The notes beneath the pieces were generated by a model. It was given only the letters and a program-made list of their open reading frames with translations, was not told the DNA's origin and did no database searches. The translations under genes and the position numbers were made by a program. DNA of 64,000 bases, from positions 569,990 to 633,989 of the forward strand of contig JACKJH010000003.1 in assembly GCA_020638055.1 (NCBI GenBank). The letters run 5' to 3'. Positions within the stretch are counted from its first letter, which is position 1. Each line of letters begins with the position of its first letter. This DNA comes from Hyphomicrobiaceae bacterium. Lineage in GTDB: Bacteria > Pseudomonadota > Alphaproteobacteria > Rhizobiales > Hyphomicrobiaceae. Below, in pieces: positions 7,958 to 16,704 of the stretch.

Positions 7958-8170
7958 GGTCGAAACTCCTGCAGCGCTGCCACTACGGCCCTGGCCGAGG
8001 CAGCGGAAATCTGGTCGCTCTCAAGAAAAGAGGAAACGCCCGCCAGCAATGCCAGCAGGCAGGTCGCGGCTTCTATAAGTGTTTTGAGCCCTTCGCGTCA
8101 AGAACGACTGGCAGACGCGCCTCAAAAAACCACGCTAACACGCTCAATTCAAGCGTGGCAGGCCCAGCCA

Positions 8171-8270
8171 AGCATTTTCCGACGAAGTGGACACCGGTTC
8201 GTCGCAGAAAATGCGAAAAACCAAAAAGTTAGAGCGCTGATCCGATTCCATCGGATCGGAATACGCTCCA
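8171..8270. repeat. CATTTTCCGACGAA palindromic repeat with GATCC hairpin
   Basis: Family A interspersed repeat. Part one is GCATTTTCCGACGAA, a spacer GTGGACACC, then GGTTCGTCGCAGAAAATGC, forming an imperfect hairpin. Part two is GAGCGCTGATCCGATTCC paired with TCGGATCGGAATACGCTC. It lies between divergent rpmB and the DUF3108 gene. The remaining spacer 7958-8430 holds no gene I can see. Confidence 0.85.
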
Positions 8271-8430
8271 GATTCAATCCGTGCCGCTACCATCTGTAGA
8301 CGCCGTTGCGGGACGCTCAAACACGCTTTCTTAACCATGTGCGCGATAGCTTCAGTTCACGAACACTTAGCAGTAAACCCCGCGAAGTTCCCTTTTCAAA
8401 GGGCCGCGTACGTAAGGGGAAGTAGGAGTA

Positions 8431-9288
8431 ATGTATAATGCGTTGTCGCCGCGTTCTTCGCGGCTTCGGCTAGCTGCGATCAGCGTGCTTGCCACCCTTG
8501 GCCTCATCGGTCCCGTTTCCACGACGGAAGCAGGCGAACAGCGTTGGCCAAGCCACGTTACCGCCAACTATGACATCTCATTCAACGGTTTTGGGCTAGG
8601 CCAGTTCGTCTTCAAGGCCGATGTACGGTCGGGACACTATCAGCTCTCTGGCGACGCTGAAATTTCTGCACTTTTCGGATTCGTCAATTGGCACGGTGTG
8701 ACGCAAACGTCAGGTCGCCTGGGCGGCAGCCGCACGGTGCCCAGTTCCTATAGCTTCGACTTTCGTTCCAGCGACAAGGCTGGTTCGGTGCGCATGGCGT
8801 TTAGCAAGGAGCGGATCGTATCCATTGCAGCCAACCCATTGCCGCCGGCATCGCCTGAATTTGTGCCCGTCGACCGCTCGCATCTGACCGGCGTGCTCGA
8901 TCCTCTCACCGCAGTCATGGCGATGACACGGCCAGGAACGTCGAATCCTTGCAACCAGCGGCTCAAGATCTTCGACGGCATCCAACGTTTCGATCTCGTG
9001 ACGGTGCCAAACGGTACCGAGCAATTGAAAGCCAATTCGGGCGCAACGAGTGTCCTTCAGGTCTGCGAAATGCGCTACTTGCCCATTTCCGGCTATGATC
9101 GTGGGGGAGAAACCCCCTCACTGGCGCGCAATCTGCGGATTCGAATTTCGCTGCGCCAGGTTCCCGAAGCCGGACTCTTCATACCTCACGAAATAAAAAT
9201 TCCAACCGCACTGGGTTCGATTGTGCTCGCGCTTGAGAAAGCCGAAATCAAAGCCCAAAGCCGCGATCAGGTCGCCTCTGCGGACTGA
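8431..9288 (+). CDS. DUF3108 exported protein
   Basis: A 285-residue protein with a signal peptide (RLRLAAISVLATLGLIGPVS, cleavage near TTEAGE) and the DUF3108 pattern: ANYDISFNGFGLGQFVFKAD, FRSSDKAGSVRMAFS, and DPLTAVMAM followed by CNQRLKIFDGIQRFDL. Start at 8431 is supported by AGGAG about 7 bases upstream. Family function is unknown; it is a periplasmic beta-rich protein. Its place between rpmB and the SUV3-like helicase is conserved in rhizobia as I recall, and suggests an envelope-associated housekeeping role. Confidence 0.85.
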   Translation: MYNALSPRSSRLRLAAISVLATLGLIGPVSTTEAGEQRWPSHVTANYDISFNGFGLGQFVFKADVRSGHYQLSGDAEISALFGFVNWHGVTQTSGRLGGSRTVPSSYSFDFRSSDKAGSVRMAFSKERIVSIAANPLPPASPEFVPVDRSHLTGVLDPLTAVMAMTRPGTSNPCNQRLKIFDGIQRFDLVTVPNGTEQLKANSGATSVLQVCEMRYLPISGYDRGGETPSLARNLRIRISLRQVPEAGLFIPHEIKIPTALGSIVLALEKAEIKAQSRDQVASAD

Positions 9289-9437
9289 GAACCATGTTTT
9301 TGGTGCCTGGAATATCGTCAAAGCGGCCGGATCTTTCCCGGCCCTAGACATTTTATGCGCGCATTTGCCCAACGAAAGCCTTGATCTCGTTGAAGCCCAG
9401 TGTAAAGCCAGGGGCCAAAGAGACCAGGAGCCTTCGT

Positions 9438-12400
9438 ATGGGCAATGATTTCGAGACGCGTATCCGCCACGTGACGGCGGTGCTCGGCCCGACCAATACC
9501 GGAAAGACGCATCTCGCCATTGAGCGGATGCTCGGCCATCAAAGCGGTATGATCGGATTACCGCTCCGTCTGCTGGCCCGCGAGGTCTATGACAAGATCG
9601 CAGCGCGTGTCGGCGCCGATAAGGTGGCGCTCATTACGGGCGAGGAAAAAATCAGACCGGAGCGCGCCCGTTACTGGGTGGCTACCGTCGAGGCCATGCC
9701 GCGCGACGTAACGGTTGATTTCCTGGCCATCGACGAAATTCAGCTCTGTGGCGACCCAGAGCGTGGCCATGTCTTCACCGACCGGCTGCTCAATGCGCGC
9801 GGCAAGGAAGAGACACTGCTGCTTGGCGCGCAGACCATGCGCGAGGCAATTTCAGACCTTATTCCTGGCGCCAATTTCGTCTCCCGTCCGCGGTTGTCCA
9901 AACTGACCTACCAGGGCGAGAAGAAAATCACACGTTTGCCGGCACGCTCCGCCGTGGTGGCGTTCTCGGCAAACGAAGTTTACGCAATTGCCGAACTCAT
10001 CCGCCGCCAGCGTGGCGGCGCGGCAGTTGTTCTGGGTGCACTTTCACCACGCACGCGCAACGCGCAGGTGGAACTGTATCAGTCCGGCGATGTTGATTTC
10101 CTGGTCGCGACCGACGCTATCGGCATGGGACTAAATCTCGATGTCGACCATGTCGCCTTTGCCGCGGTCAGGAAGTTCGATGGCCACAACCACCGCAACC
10201 TGACACCGGCGGAGCTGGGTCAAATCGCAGGTCGGGCCGGACGCCACATGAACGATGGCACTTTCGGCGTTACCTACAGCGTGCCACCGCTTGAGGCCGA
10301 CCTCGTGGAACGCCTCGAAAACCACACCTTCGATAGTGTAAAGGTGCTTCAGTGGCGTAACGGCCAACTCAATTTCGCCAGTATCGAGGCCCTTCGCGAC
10401 AGTCTGCGTGCGCTGCCAACCGAACAACGGCTGGTACGCGCCAGGGATGCCGAAGATGTGGAAGTGCTGGAGTTGGTCAGCCGAGATCCAGAGATTACCG
10501 GCATGGCGTCAGGGCCAGCCAACGTCGAAAGACTGTGGGACGTTTGCCAAGTTCCAGATTACCGCAAGATCTCAATCAACGCGCACGCCGAGTTGGTGGC
10601 CAGCCTGTACAAGTTCCTGATGGGACCTGACGGGCGCATCCCTGAAGATTGGTTTGCAAGGCAGGTGTCGTTGTCCGATCGCACCGATGGCGATATCGAC
10701 ACACTTGCCAATCGCATCGCCCATATCCGCACCTGGACGTTCGTCTCCAATCGATCTGACTGGCTCAAGGACCCCGCACATTGGCAGGCCCGCACGCGCC
10801 AGATCGAAGACCAGTTGTCGGACGCCTTGCATGAATGCCTGACACAGCGCTTTGTCGACAGGCGTACGTCGGCGCTCATGAAAGGCATGCGCGATAAGGA
10901 CGAACTGAATGCTGAGATCCGCGAAGATGGCGCCATAGAAGTTGAAAATCACTTTGTTGGACGTCTTAAGGGTTTCCAGTTCTGGCCCGACACGAATGCC
11001 GAGGATGTGCACGGCAAGGCAACCCGGCATGCCGCAGCTCAGGTGCTTTCGCGCGAATTGGGCATGCGTGCGCGCCGCGTGGCTGCAGCCAAGCCAGATG
11101 CGTTCAAGCTTTCCAGGGATGGAAAGTTGCTTTGGCGTGACGAGCAAATAGCCAAGCTCGTGGCCGCAGACGATCCACTGAAGCCGACGGTGGCGTTACA
11201 AGTCGATGAACACCTCTCCGCCCCCGACCGCGAGAAGGTGCAGGCTCGTCTCGACGCGTGGGTGGCTGAAACGATCGCCGAAAAGCTGAAACCGTTGGTC
11301 GATCTTGCCGGGGCGGAGGACCTGACCGGTCTGGCCCGCGGCATAGCATTTCGCATTGTCGAGAACTTCGGCGTTTTGAAGCGTGAGACTGTCGCCGAAG
11401 AGATCCGCTCTTTGGATCAGCCAGCAAGAGCAACATTGCGCCGCTACGGCGTGCGTTTTGGCGCCTTCAACATCTTCGTGCCGATTCTTTTGAAGCCGGC
11501 CGCCGCAGATCTGATCTTGACGCTTTGGTTTTTGAAGCACGCCGCCGAGCATGGCCTTTCTGCCGACAGGCTGCCCGAGCCACCGCGTGCCGGTTTGACT
11601 TCGACTGTGGCCGATGCAGCCACGCCTGAAGCCTTTTACCGGGCCTCAGGTTTCCATCTTTGCGGTCCGCGCGTTGTGCGCATCGACATCCTTGAGCGTT
11701 TGGCCGATCTCATTCGGCCGCTGCTGGCCTGGCGGGCCGACAGCGCAGGCGACAAAGTGCCCACCGGCGCAACGGGTGACGGCGGCTTCACCATCGTTCC
11801 CGACATGATGTCGATCCTGGGTTGTTCTCAAGATGAGCTGGGCGAGGTGCTCAAGTCCCTTGGCTTCTGGGTTGAGCGCAAGACTGTGAGCCGCCCGCTT
11901 GCTGCCTCCACCACCACGCAAACGAGCGGCGAATCTGCGCCCGAAATTGCCGCCGGTGAGAGCACCGCCGGCGAAAGCACCGCGAACGTGGAAACCGAAG
12001 ATGCTCAATCAGCAAACGAAAGCCACGCGGCTACGGCCTCGGGCCATTTGGTTGAGGGTCAAGCTGAAGCAGACAAGGCTTTAGCTGCAACTGAGAGCGC
12101 TGACCAGGAAAGCAACAAAACCCCGAACGCGACGGGTCATCAGGCAACGCCAGATACAGCCGCACCCGCTGCATCGGAAAGCATGGCTGCATCCGATGCC
12201 GATGCCGATGCCGTTGCAGTCGCATCCCAAAACGATGCAGTACCGCAGGATAGGGCATCTATTGGTGAGGGTGAGCCGTCAACACCTGCACATGAGGCAG
12301 ACACAGAGCCATCGCAACAAGCAGCAGCAGACCTAGCCGAAACAGAAGCGACAGCGCCTGGAACAGTTGAACAAGAAGTCATCGAAATATGGCGTCCGCG

Positions 12401-12857
12401 CCGTCACAGATCGGATCGAGGACATCGCGAGAGGCGCCGCGGCAAGCGTGGTGCGGGCAGGCAGGGTGAAGCAGGCAGGCAGGGTGAAGCAGGCAGACAG
12501 GGTGAAGCAGGTCAGCCGGGACGCGCCGAAGCCACCAGTGGTGCGGCTGCGCCTGCTACAGGTTCCACAGAGGCGGAACAGAGCCGCAACGATGGCCAGC
12601 GCAATCGGTCCGGTGCAGAGGCAGGGCGAAAGCAAGGCCAAGGGCGTCGCGATCGCGACCGGCGTGAGGCCGCGAAAGGTGGCGGACGCGACAGGCGCCA
12701 GGGCAAAGGTCGCGGTGGCGATAAACGTGCGCCACAGGTGATCTCGGCGGGTCCACAGTCGCAAAAGAAGGGTGGTGTTGATCCTGATTCCCCGTTCGCC
12801 GCGCTTGGTGCCCTTAAGGATGCCATGAACAAGAACTCGAAGGAAAAAGCCCCCTGA
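9438..12857 (+). CDS. SUV3-like superfamily 2 RNA helicase with long basic tail
   Basis: A 1139-residue ATP-dependent RNA helicase. Start taken at ATG 9438 (MGNDFETRIRH), 10 bases after AGGAG; a TTG at 9381 extends the frame but looks non-coding. Walker A GPTNTGKTHL with Lys23, motif II DEIQ at 99-102, then the second RecA domain with DFLVATDAIGMGLNL and motif VI QIAGRAGRH. A helical C-terminal region follows. From about residue 850 it becomes a low-complexity Ala/Glu/Ser/Thr stretch, then an Arg/Gly/Lys-rich tail (RRHRSDRGHRERRRGKRG), likely RNA-binding. Orthologues of mitochondrial SUV3 act in RNA decay. The stop overlaps the next start by one base (TGATG). Confidence 0.92.
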   Translation: MGNDFETRIRHVTAVLGPTNTGKTHLAIERMLGHQSGMIGLPLRLLAREVYDKIAARVGADKVALITGEEKIRPERARYWVATVEAMPRDVTVDFLAIDEIQLCGDPERGHVFTDRLLNARGKEETLLLGAQTMREAISDLIPGANFVSRPRLSKLTYQGEKKITRLPARSAVVAFSANEVYAIAELIRRQRGGAAVVLGALSPRTRNAQVELYQSGDVDFLVATDAIGMGLNLDVDHVAFAAVRKFDGHNHRNLTPAELGQIAGRAGRHMNDGTFGVTYSVPPLEADLVERLENHTFDSVKVLQWRNGQLNFASIEALRDSLRALPTEQRLVRARDAEDVEVLELVSRDPEITGMASGPANVERLWDVCQVPDYRKISINAHAELVASLYKFLMGPDGRIPEDWFARQVSLSDRTDGDIDTLANRIAHIRTWTFVSNRSDWLKDPAHWQARTRQIEDQLSDALHECLTQRFVDRRTSALMKGMRDKDELNAEIREDGAIEVENHFVGRLKGFQFWPDTNAEDVHGKATRHAAAQVLSRELGMRARRVAAAKPDAFKLSRDGKLLWRDEQIAKLVAADDPLKPTVALQVDEHLSAPDREKVQARLDAWVAETIAEKLKPLVDLAGAEDLTGLARGIAFRIVENFGVLKRETVAEEIRSLDQPARATLRRYGVRFGAFNIFVPILLKPAAADLILTLWFLKHAAEHGLSADRLPEPPRAGLTSTVADAATPEAFYRASGFHLCGPRVVRIDILERLADLIRPLLAWRADSAGDKVPTGATGDGGFTIVPDMMSILGCSQDELGEVLKSLGFWVERKTVSRPLAASTTTQTSGESAPEIAAGESTAGESTANVETEDAQSANESHAATASGHLVEGQAEADKALAATESADQESNKTPNATGHQATPDTAAPAASESMAASDADADAVAVASQNDAVPQDRASIGEGEPSTPAHEADTEPSQQAAADLAETEATAPGTVEQEVIEIWRPRRHRSDRGHRERRRGKRGAGRQGEAGRQGEAGRQGEAGQPGRAEATSGAAAPATGSTEAEQSRNDGQRNRSGAEAGRKQGQGRRDRDRREAAKGGGRDRRQGKGRGGDKRAPQVISAGPQSQKKGGVDPDSPFAALGALKDAMNKNSKEKAP
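12453..12506 (+). repeat. three tandem 18-bp units in the helicase tail
   Basis: GCAGGCAGGCAGGGTGAA is repeated three times with one or two changes, encoding GRQGEA three times in the disordered basic tail. A likely slippage site giving tail-length variation between strains. Confidence 0.85.
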
Positions 12858-13312
12858 TGGCATCGGATGCCACAGACGCAAAAGCTAACCATGGGCCTGT
12901 TCTCGAACAACGGGTCGACAAGTGGCTTTGGTATGCCCGTGTCGTTAAATCTCGTACGATGGCGGCAGGTCTTGTGACCTCCGGCAAAGTGCGCGTCAAT
13001 CGTGCCAAGATCGACAAACCGGCCCATGCCCTCAAAGTTGGCGACGTCATCACGGTTGCGGTTGGACGTAAAGTGCGCGTGTTGAAAGTGCTCGCGCCCG
13101 GCGTTAGGCGCGGTCCAGCCAGCGAGGCTCAGGCATTGTTCGATGAGTTGTCGCCCGCGCGCAATTCACAGGTCTCCGGTACGGTCGCCTCCTCTGCTCC
13201 TGGGCGCCACAAGGGCCAACCCTCCCTTCCGTCCGTCGAAAGGGACGCCGGCTTGGGACGCCCCACCAAGCGCGATCGACGCTTGATCGATCAGCTCAGG
13301 GGGCGGCGTTGA
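12857..13312 (+). CDS. S4-domain RNA-binding protein (Hsp15-like)
   Basis: A 151-residue protein. The S4 fold covers residues about 18-80: QRVDKWLWYARVVKSRTMAA, then VTSGKVRVNRAKIDKPAHAL and KVGDVITVAVGRKVRVLKV. This is the arrangement of Hsp15/HslR, which binds stalled 50S subunits carrying nascent chains. The C-terminal 60 residues are basic and disordered. Start and upstream stop share TGATG, so translation is probably coupled to the helicase, putting two RNA-binding proteins in one operon. Confidence 0.9.
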   Translation: MASDATDAKANHGPVLEQRVDKWLWYARVVKSRTMAAGLVTSGKVRVNRAKIDKPAHALKVGDVITVAVGRKVRVLKVLAPGVRRGPASEAQALFDELSPARNSQVSGTVASSAPGRHKGQPSLPSVERDAGLGRPTKRDRRLIDQLRGRR

Positions 13313-13338
13313 TCCAGATATAACGCACGACGCTCAAT

Positions 13339-13501
13339 AGCATTTTCCGACGAAGTGGACGCCGGTTCGTCGAAGAAAATGCGACCAAACAAAAAGCGAG
13401 GGCATTTTCCGACGAAGTGGACACCGGTTCGTCGCAGAAAATGCGACCAAACAAGATGCTAGAGCGCCGATCCGATTCCATCGGATCGAAAAGCGCTCTA
13501 G
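13339..13501. repeat. two tandem family A repeats plus GATCC hairpin
   Basis: Two CATTTTCCGACGAA hairpins start near 13339 and 13401, then CTAGAGCGCCGATCCGATTC pairs with TCGGATCGAAAAGCGCTCTA. It begins 20 bp after the S4 gene. The remaining stretch to 13795 carries the fdxA upstream region; TTATATAG at about 13754 could be part of a -10 element. Confidence 0.85.
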
Positions 13502-13795
13502 TAGCGCTGTATGGGATCGCTATGCGGTCCCGGCCTGAAGCGGTTACAGGTCTTGATCACATGGAAATGTTCTGCAATTTGACCGATGAAACCGACGCAG
13601 TGGCATTTGAATGATAGATTGACGCCGCGAGTGAATGAAATCCCACGCCAGCTTCAACCAGCAAATCCTCATTGCAGCGCGTTACCTGCTGAAGTGCTGC
13701 GACGAATTTTGCTATCACGAAAAGTTTGCAGGGGTTGCCGGTCGGCGGGGCCCGTTATATAGCCCCTCTCGCGCAACTGAACGGAAGACGTACTG

Positions 13796-14134
13796 ATGAC
13801 CTACATTGTCGACGACAAGTGCATTAAGTGCAAATACACGGACTGCGTTGAGGTATGCCCCGTCGATTGTTTCTACGAGGGTGAAAACATGCTGGTCATC
13901 CACCCCGATGAATGCATCGATTGTGGCGTGTGCGAACCTGAATGTCCCGTTGAGTCGATTAAGCCGGACACTGAACCAGGTCTTGAAAAGTGGCTTGAGG
14001 TCAATCGCGATTACGCTGAAAAATGGCCCAACATCACCGCCAAGAAGGACCCGATGCCCGAGGCCGAAGAATTCAAGGATGCTACCGGCAAGTTCGAAAA
14101 ATATTTCTCCGAAAAGCCCGGCAGTGGCGACTGA
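13796..14134 (+). CDS. fdxA: 7Fe ferredoxin FdxA
   Basis: A 112-residue ferredoxin of the 3Fe-4S/4Fe-4S type. It opens MTYIVDDKCIKCKYTDCVEV, with first-cluster cysteines in CIKCKYTDC and CPVDCF, and the second motif CIDCGVCEPECPVESI. The C-terminal roughly 50-residue helical tail (LEKWLEVNRDYAEKWPNIT) is usual for FdxA. A cytosolic electron carrier; the partner is not indicated here. It precedes carD, in agreement with rhizobial gene order. Confidence 0.96.
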   Translation: MTYIVDDKCIKCKYTDCVEVCPVDCFYEGENMLVIHPDECIDCGVCEPECPVESIKPDTEPGLEKWLEVNRDYAEKWPNITAKKDPMPEAEEFKDATGKFEKYFSEKPGSGD

Positions 14135-14765
14135 CCAAGCTAACAGCGCCGTGCGATATATCGCACGACGCTATGACGCTTTAGAGCCGAAATCGCGTAG
14201 ATTTTTCAGTATTGATATTTTCAGGATTGGCAGACAGGCCACGTTTTTGCTCCTCGATGGTGAGGAAAGAAAATCCGGTCTCCGTCCAGCGTGCCAGAAT
14301 TAACCAAATCGCCCGTTCGCGATTGGGTGCGTCAAATTATACTCCTGCTGCCGGCTAATTTGGGCAGCGTTGGTTTTTTCCAATAAGAATCAGCGGCAAG
14401 CAGCGCTGCCGCTTTTCGCTGCAATGCAATAATATTTGCAAGTTAAGCCGGGATGTTAATGGCTTGGACGCGTTGCAACGCGTCACCACTTCAATTGACG
14501 TGGATAATGTGTTACAGTCTTACTAATTGTGGCGTGGCTGACACATTCTGGGTTGTTGCGTTGCTAATTCGCAACCGCAAGCCCATACAACCAGGATCGG
14601 GTGCCTCCGTCAATGTTCTTTGTGGTCCTCACCAGCAGGCTTTGGCCTGCAGGCATATTGACCGCGAAGATCGGACGGCAATGACCTGCATAGTGAGCCA
14701 TTTTGCGTTGGCTGCAACGGGTCGTGGCAGACGACCGTTGAGATTGGCCGACGCTAACGACGGAT
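14135..14765. other. non-coding stretch between fdxA and carD
   Basis: No convincing gene in either strand. It holds a perfect palindrome GTGCGATATATCGCAC at about 14151 just after fdxA, and a GC-rich structured-looking segment (about 14560-14760) with short hairpins such as CAGGCTTTGGCCTG. It ends at the terminator at 14766-14803, so a small RNA or long leader is possible. Frames up to 131 codons are present but have no protein-like composition. Confidence 0.4.
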
Positions 14766-14803
14766 ACCAAGGTGGAGGCGCATGTCAACCGCCTTGGTTT
14801 TTT
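14766..14803 (+). terminator. intrinsic terminator upstream of carD
   Basis: CCAAGGTGG and CCGCCTTGG pair with one bulge around a 13-base loop, followed by TTTTTT. It lies 83 bp before the carD start, in the orientation of fdxA and carD, and so either ends an upstream transcript or attenuates carD. Confidence 0.65.
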
Positions 14804-14885
14804 CGCTGCCCGGAACCGGGCAAGCACATTGCCCATGGTGCTGGGTAGGCCTGCACCGGGGATGAGTTGGAAGAGTGAGACGCTA

Positions 14886-16031
14886 ATGGCCCAGAAGAAA
14901 AAGACACAGGTTCGCACTACGAAGACTGCTGCCCAAGGCACAGTTGGCAAGTCCGCGGCCAAAACAACAAAATCTGCCAAGGCCAAGTCGTCGCCCAAGA
15001 CGGCATCTCCTGTCAAGGCAAGCGCCAAAAAAGCGCCTGCTGCCAAAAAGGACGTCGTAACCAAAGCCAAATCCCCCGCAGCCAAGAAGCCGGCTGCTGC
15101 AAAAGCGCCGTCGCGTAAGCCTGCGGCAAAACCTGCAACGGCAACCAACACGGCAACAAAGGTAAAGGATGCAGCGTTGACGAAGCAGGTCAAGAAGTCG
15201 GCCGTGGCAAAATCCCCGTCGTCCAGCAAATCTGTTTCAACCGCGTCAGCAGCACCTGCACCGGCCAAGGCCGCCGCAAAAAAGCCTGCAAAATCGGTAG
15301 CGAAAACCCCTGCAAAGGCTTCTGCCGTTGTTGCTTCGGGAGCGAAGGGAAAGGCAGCGCCGCAGCGTGCGGTTGCGGCCGCTTCAGCGCCACCTTCTGA
15401 CAAGATATCGGCGCCTGCCAAGGCTCCCGAGAAGAAGGGCCAGCGTCACGGTTTCAAGCTCAATGAACATGTCGTCTATCCGGCCCATGGCGTCGGACGC
15501 ATCGTCGGTATCGAGGAGCAGGAGATCGCAGGCCACTCGTTGGAGTTGTTCGTGATCACCTTCGACAAGGAGAAGCTGACGTTGCGCGTGCCAACAGGCA
15601 AGCTGGAAAGCGTTGGTATGCGCAAGCTTGCGGAAGCCGACACGGTCAAGAAGGCTATGGACACACTGAAGGGACGGGCGCGCATCAAACGCACGATGTG
15701 GAGCCGGCGTGCCCAGGAGTACGTCGCAAAGATCAACTCCGGCAGTCTGGTTTCCATTGCTGAAGTGGTTCGCGATCTTTACCGGTCCGACGCCCAGCCT
15801 GAGCAATCGTATTCCGAGCGGCAGCTTTATGAGGATGCGCTTGACCGCATGGCCCGCGAAATCGCAGCCGTAGAAAAGCTGGACGAACGTGGCGCAGTTC
15901 AACGCATCACGGATGTGCTTTCAAAAAGCGCTCGTGGCCGCCGAGCAGCCGCCGAAGCGGAAGCCGAGGCTGCGGCTGAAGCTGAAGCCGGCTCCGATCC
16001 CGATGCGGAGAAAGAGGCTGAAGCTGCCTGA
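14886..16031 (+). CDS. carD: CarD-family transcription factor with histone-H1-like N-terminal tail
   Basis: A 381-residue protein; start ATG 14886 (MAQKKKTQVRTTK) after GGAAGAGTGAG. Residues 1-185 are Lys/Ala/Pro/Ser-rich with many AKK, PAK and AAKKPA repeats, like histone H1 or AlgP-type tails, and should bind DNA non-specifically. The CarD domain begins about 188: HGFKLNEHVVYPAHGVGRIV, then LELFVITFDKEKLTLRVPTG and MWSRRAQEYVAKINSG. It contacts the RNA polymerase beta lobe and stabilises open complexes in known members. A C-terminal Ala/Glu tail follows. Typical alphaproteobacterial CarD is, as I recall, around 170-200 residues, so the extension roughly doubles it. Confidence 0.92.
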   Translation: MAQKKKTQVRTTKTAAQGTVGKSAAKTTKSAKAKSSPKTASPVKASAKKAPAAKKDVVTKAKSPAAKKPAAAKAPSRKPAAKPATATNTATKVKDAALTKQVKKSAVAKSPSSSKSVSTASAAPAPAKAAAKKPAKSVAKTPAKASAVVASGAKGKAAPQRAVAAASAPPSDKISAPAKAPEKKGQRHGFKLNEHVVYPAHGVGRIVGIEEQEIAGHSLELFVITFDKEKLTLRVPTGKLESVGMRKLAEADTVKKAMDTLKGRARIKRTMWSRRAQEYVAKINSGSLVSIAEVVRDLYRSDAQPEQSYSERQLYEDALDRMAREIAAVEKLDERGAVQRITDVLSKSARGRRAAAEAEAEAAAEAEAGSDPDAEKEAEAA

Positions 16032-16076
16032 AAAGGTAACGCCAAGTTGGCGGATAACAACCAATCGTAAAAGAAG

Positions 16077-16111
16077 ACGCCCGGAGCTCAAACGCACCGG
16101 GTGTTTTTTTT
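16077..16111 (+). terminator. carD terminator
   Basis: ACGCCCGG pairs with CCGGGTGT around a 12-base loop and runs into eight T residues, about 45 bp after the carD stop. Confidence 0.85.
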
Positions 16112-16158
16112 GGCAACGCGCTGTGGTTGTTTGTGACGGCTCTGAGACGCTGACCTTG

Positions 16159-16260
16159 AGCATTTTCCGACGAAGTGGATACCGGTTCGTCGAAGAAAAT
16201 GCGACCGAACCAAAAAGTTAGCGCGCCGATCCGATTCCATCGGATCGGAACGCGCTCTAG
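16159..16260. repeat. family A repeat with GATCC hairpin
   Basis: One GCATTTTCCGACGAA hairpin followed by GCGCGCCGATCCGATTCC paired with TCGGATCGGAACGCGCTC and ending CTAG. It lies downstream of the carD terminator. Confidence 0.85.
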
Positions 16261-16261
16261 T

Positions 16262-16704
16262 CATCAAAGATGTCGACGTCGTTAGGCGACAAACGAGCAA
16301 AAGGATCGTGCCTAGCCCATATCCTGCGCCGAAATGAAGGTGTCTGATACGCTGGTAACAATGTTGCTCTAAACGACATCATCACGCCTCCGACGCGTAT
16401 TATCTTGTCAAAAATTTGCAGCGCAATCTGCTGCATATGCATCTGGCGTTGACGGTCGACTAGGCTGAAAAATTTGCAAAATTTGCCTAGGGAGGCCCGC
16501 AGAGCATTGGCATGCCGCTCGTCGTTTTGGTATGCTACCAGAAGTTTAGCTCCGGTGAGCCTTACGCTTTGGCTTTCCGGAGGCAGCGACATTGGTGAGT
16601 GGAGCGCCGGTGTCGTGGAAGGGGCTGTTGCGGCAACGCAGCACAAGCTACGTCGCGCGAAGGTGCGGCGTTGAGTGATGGGTTTGTAGGTATGAGTACC
16701 ATCA
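16262..16704. other. non-coding leader region before srfB
   Basis: About 440 bp without a convincing gene. Given the operon that starts at 16705 it probably contains its promoter, but I cannot place -35/-10 boxes with confidence. Confidence 0.35.

Noticed and set aside
9381..9437. TTG start for the helicase
   Set aside because: The added 19 residues look random and ATG 9438 has AGGAG upstream.
14453..14848. 131-codon frame before carD
   Set aside because: Composition unlike protein, no ribosome site, and it runs through the T6 terminator.
14564..15421. 285-codon leftward frame over carD
   Set aside because: It is the antisense of the Lys/Ala-rich tail, giving a Phe/Ala/Gly repeat typical of a shadow frame.
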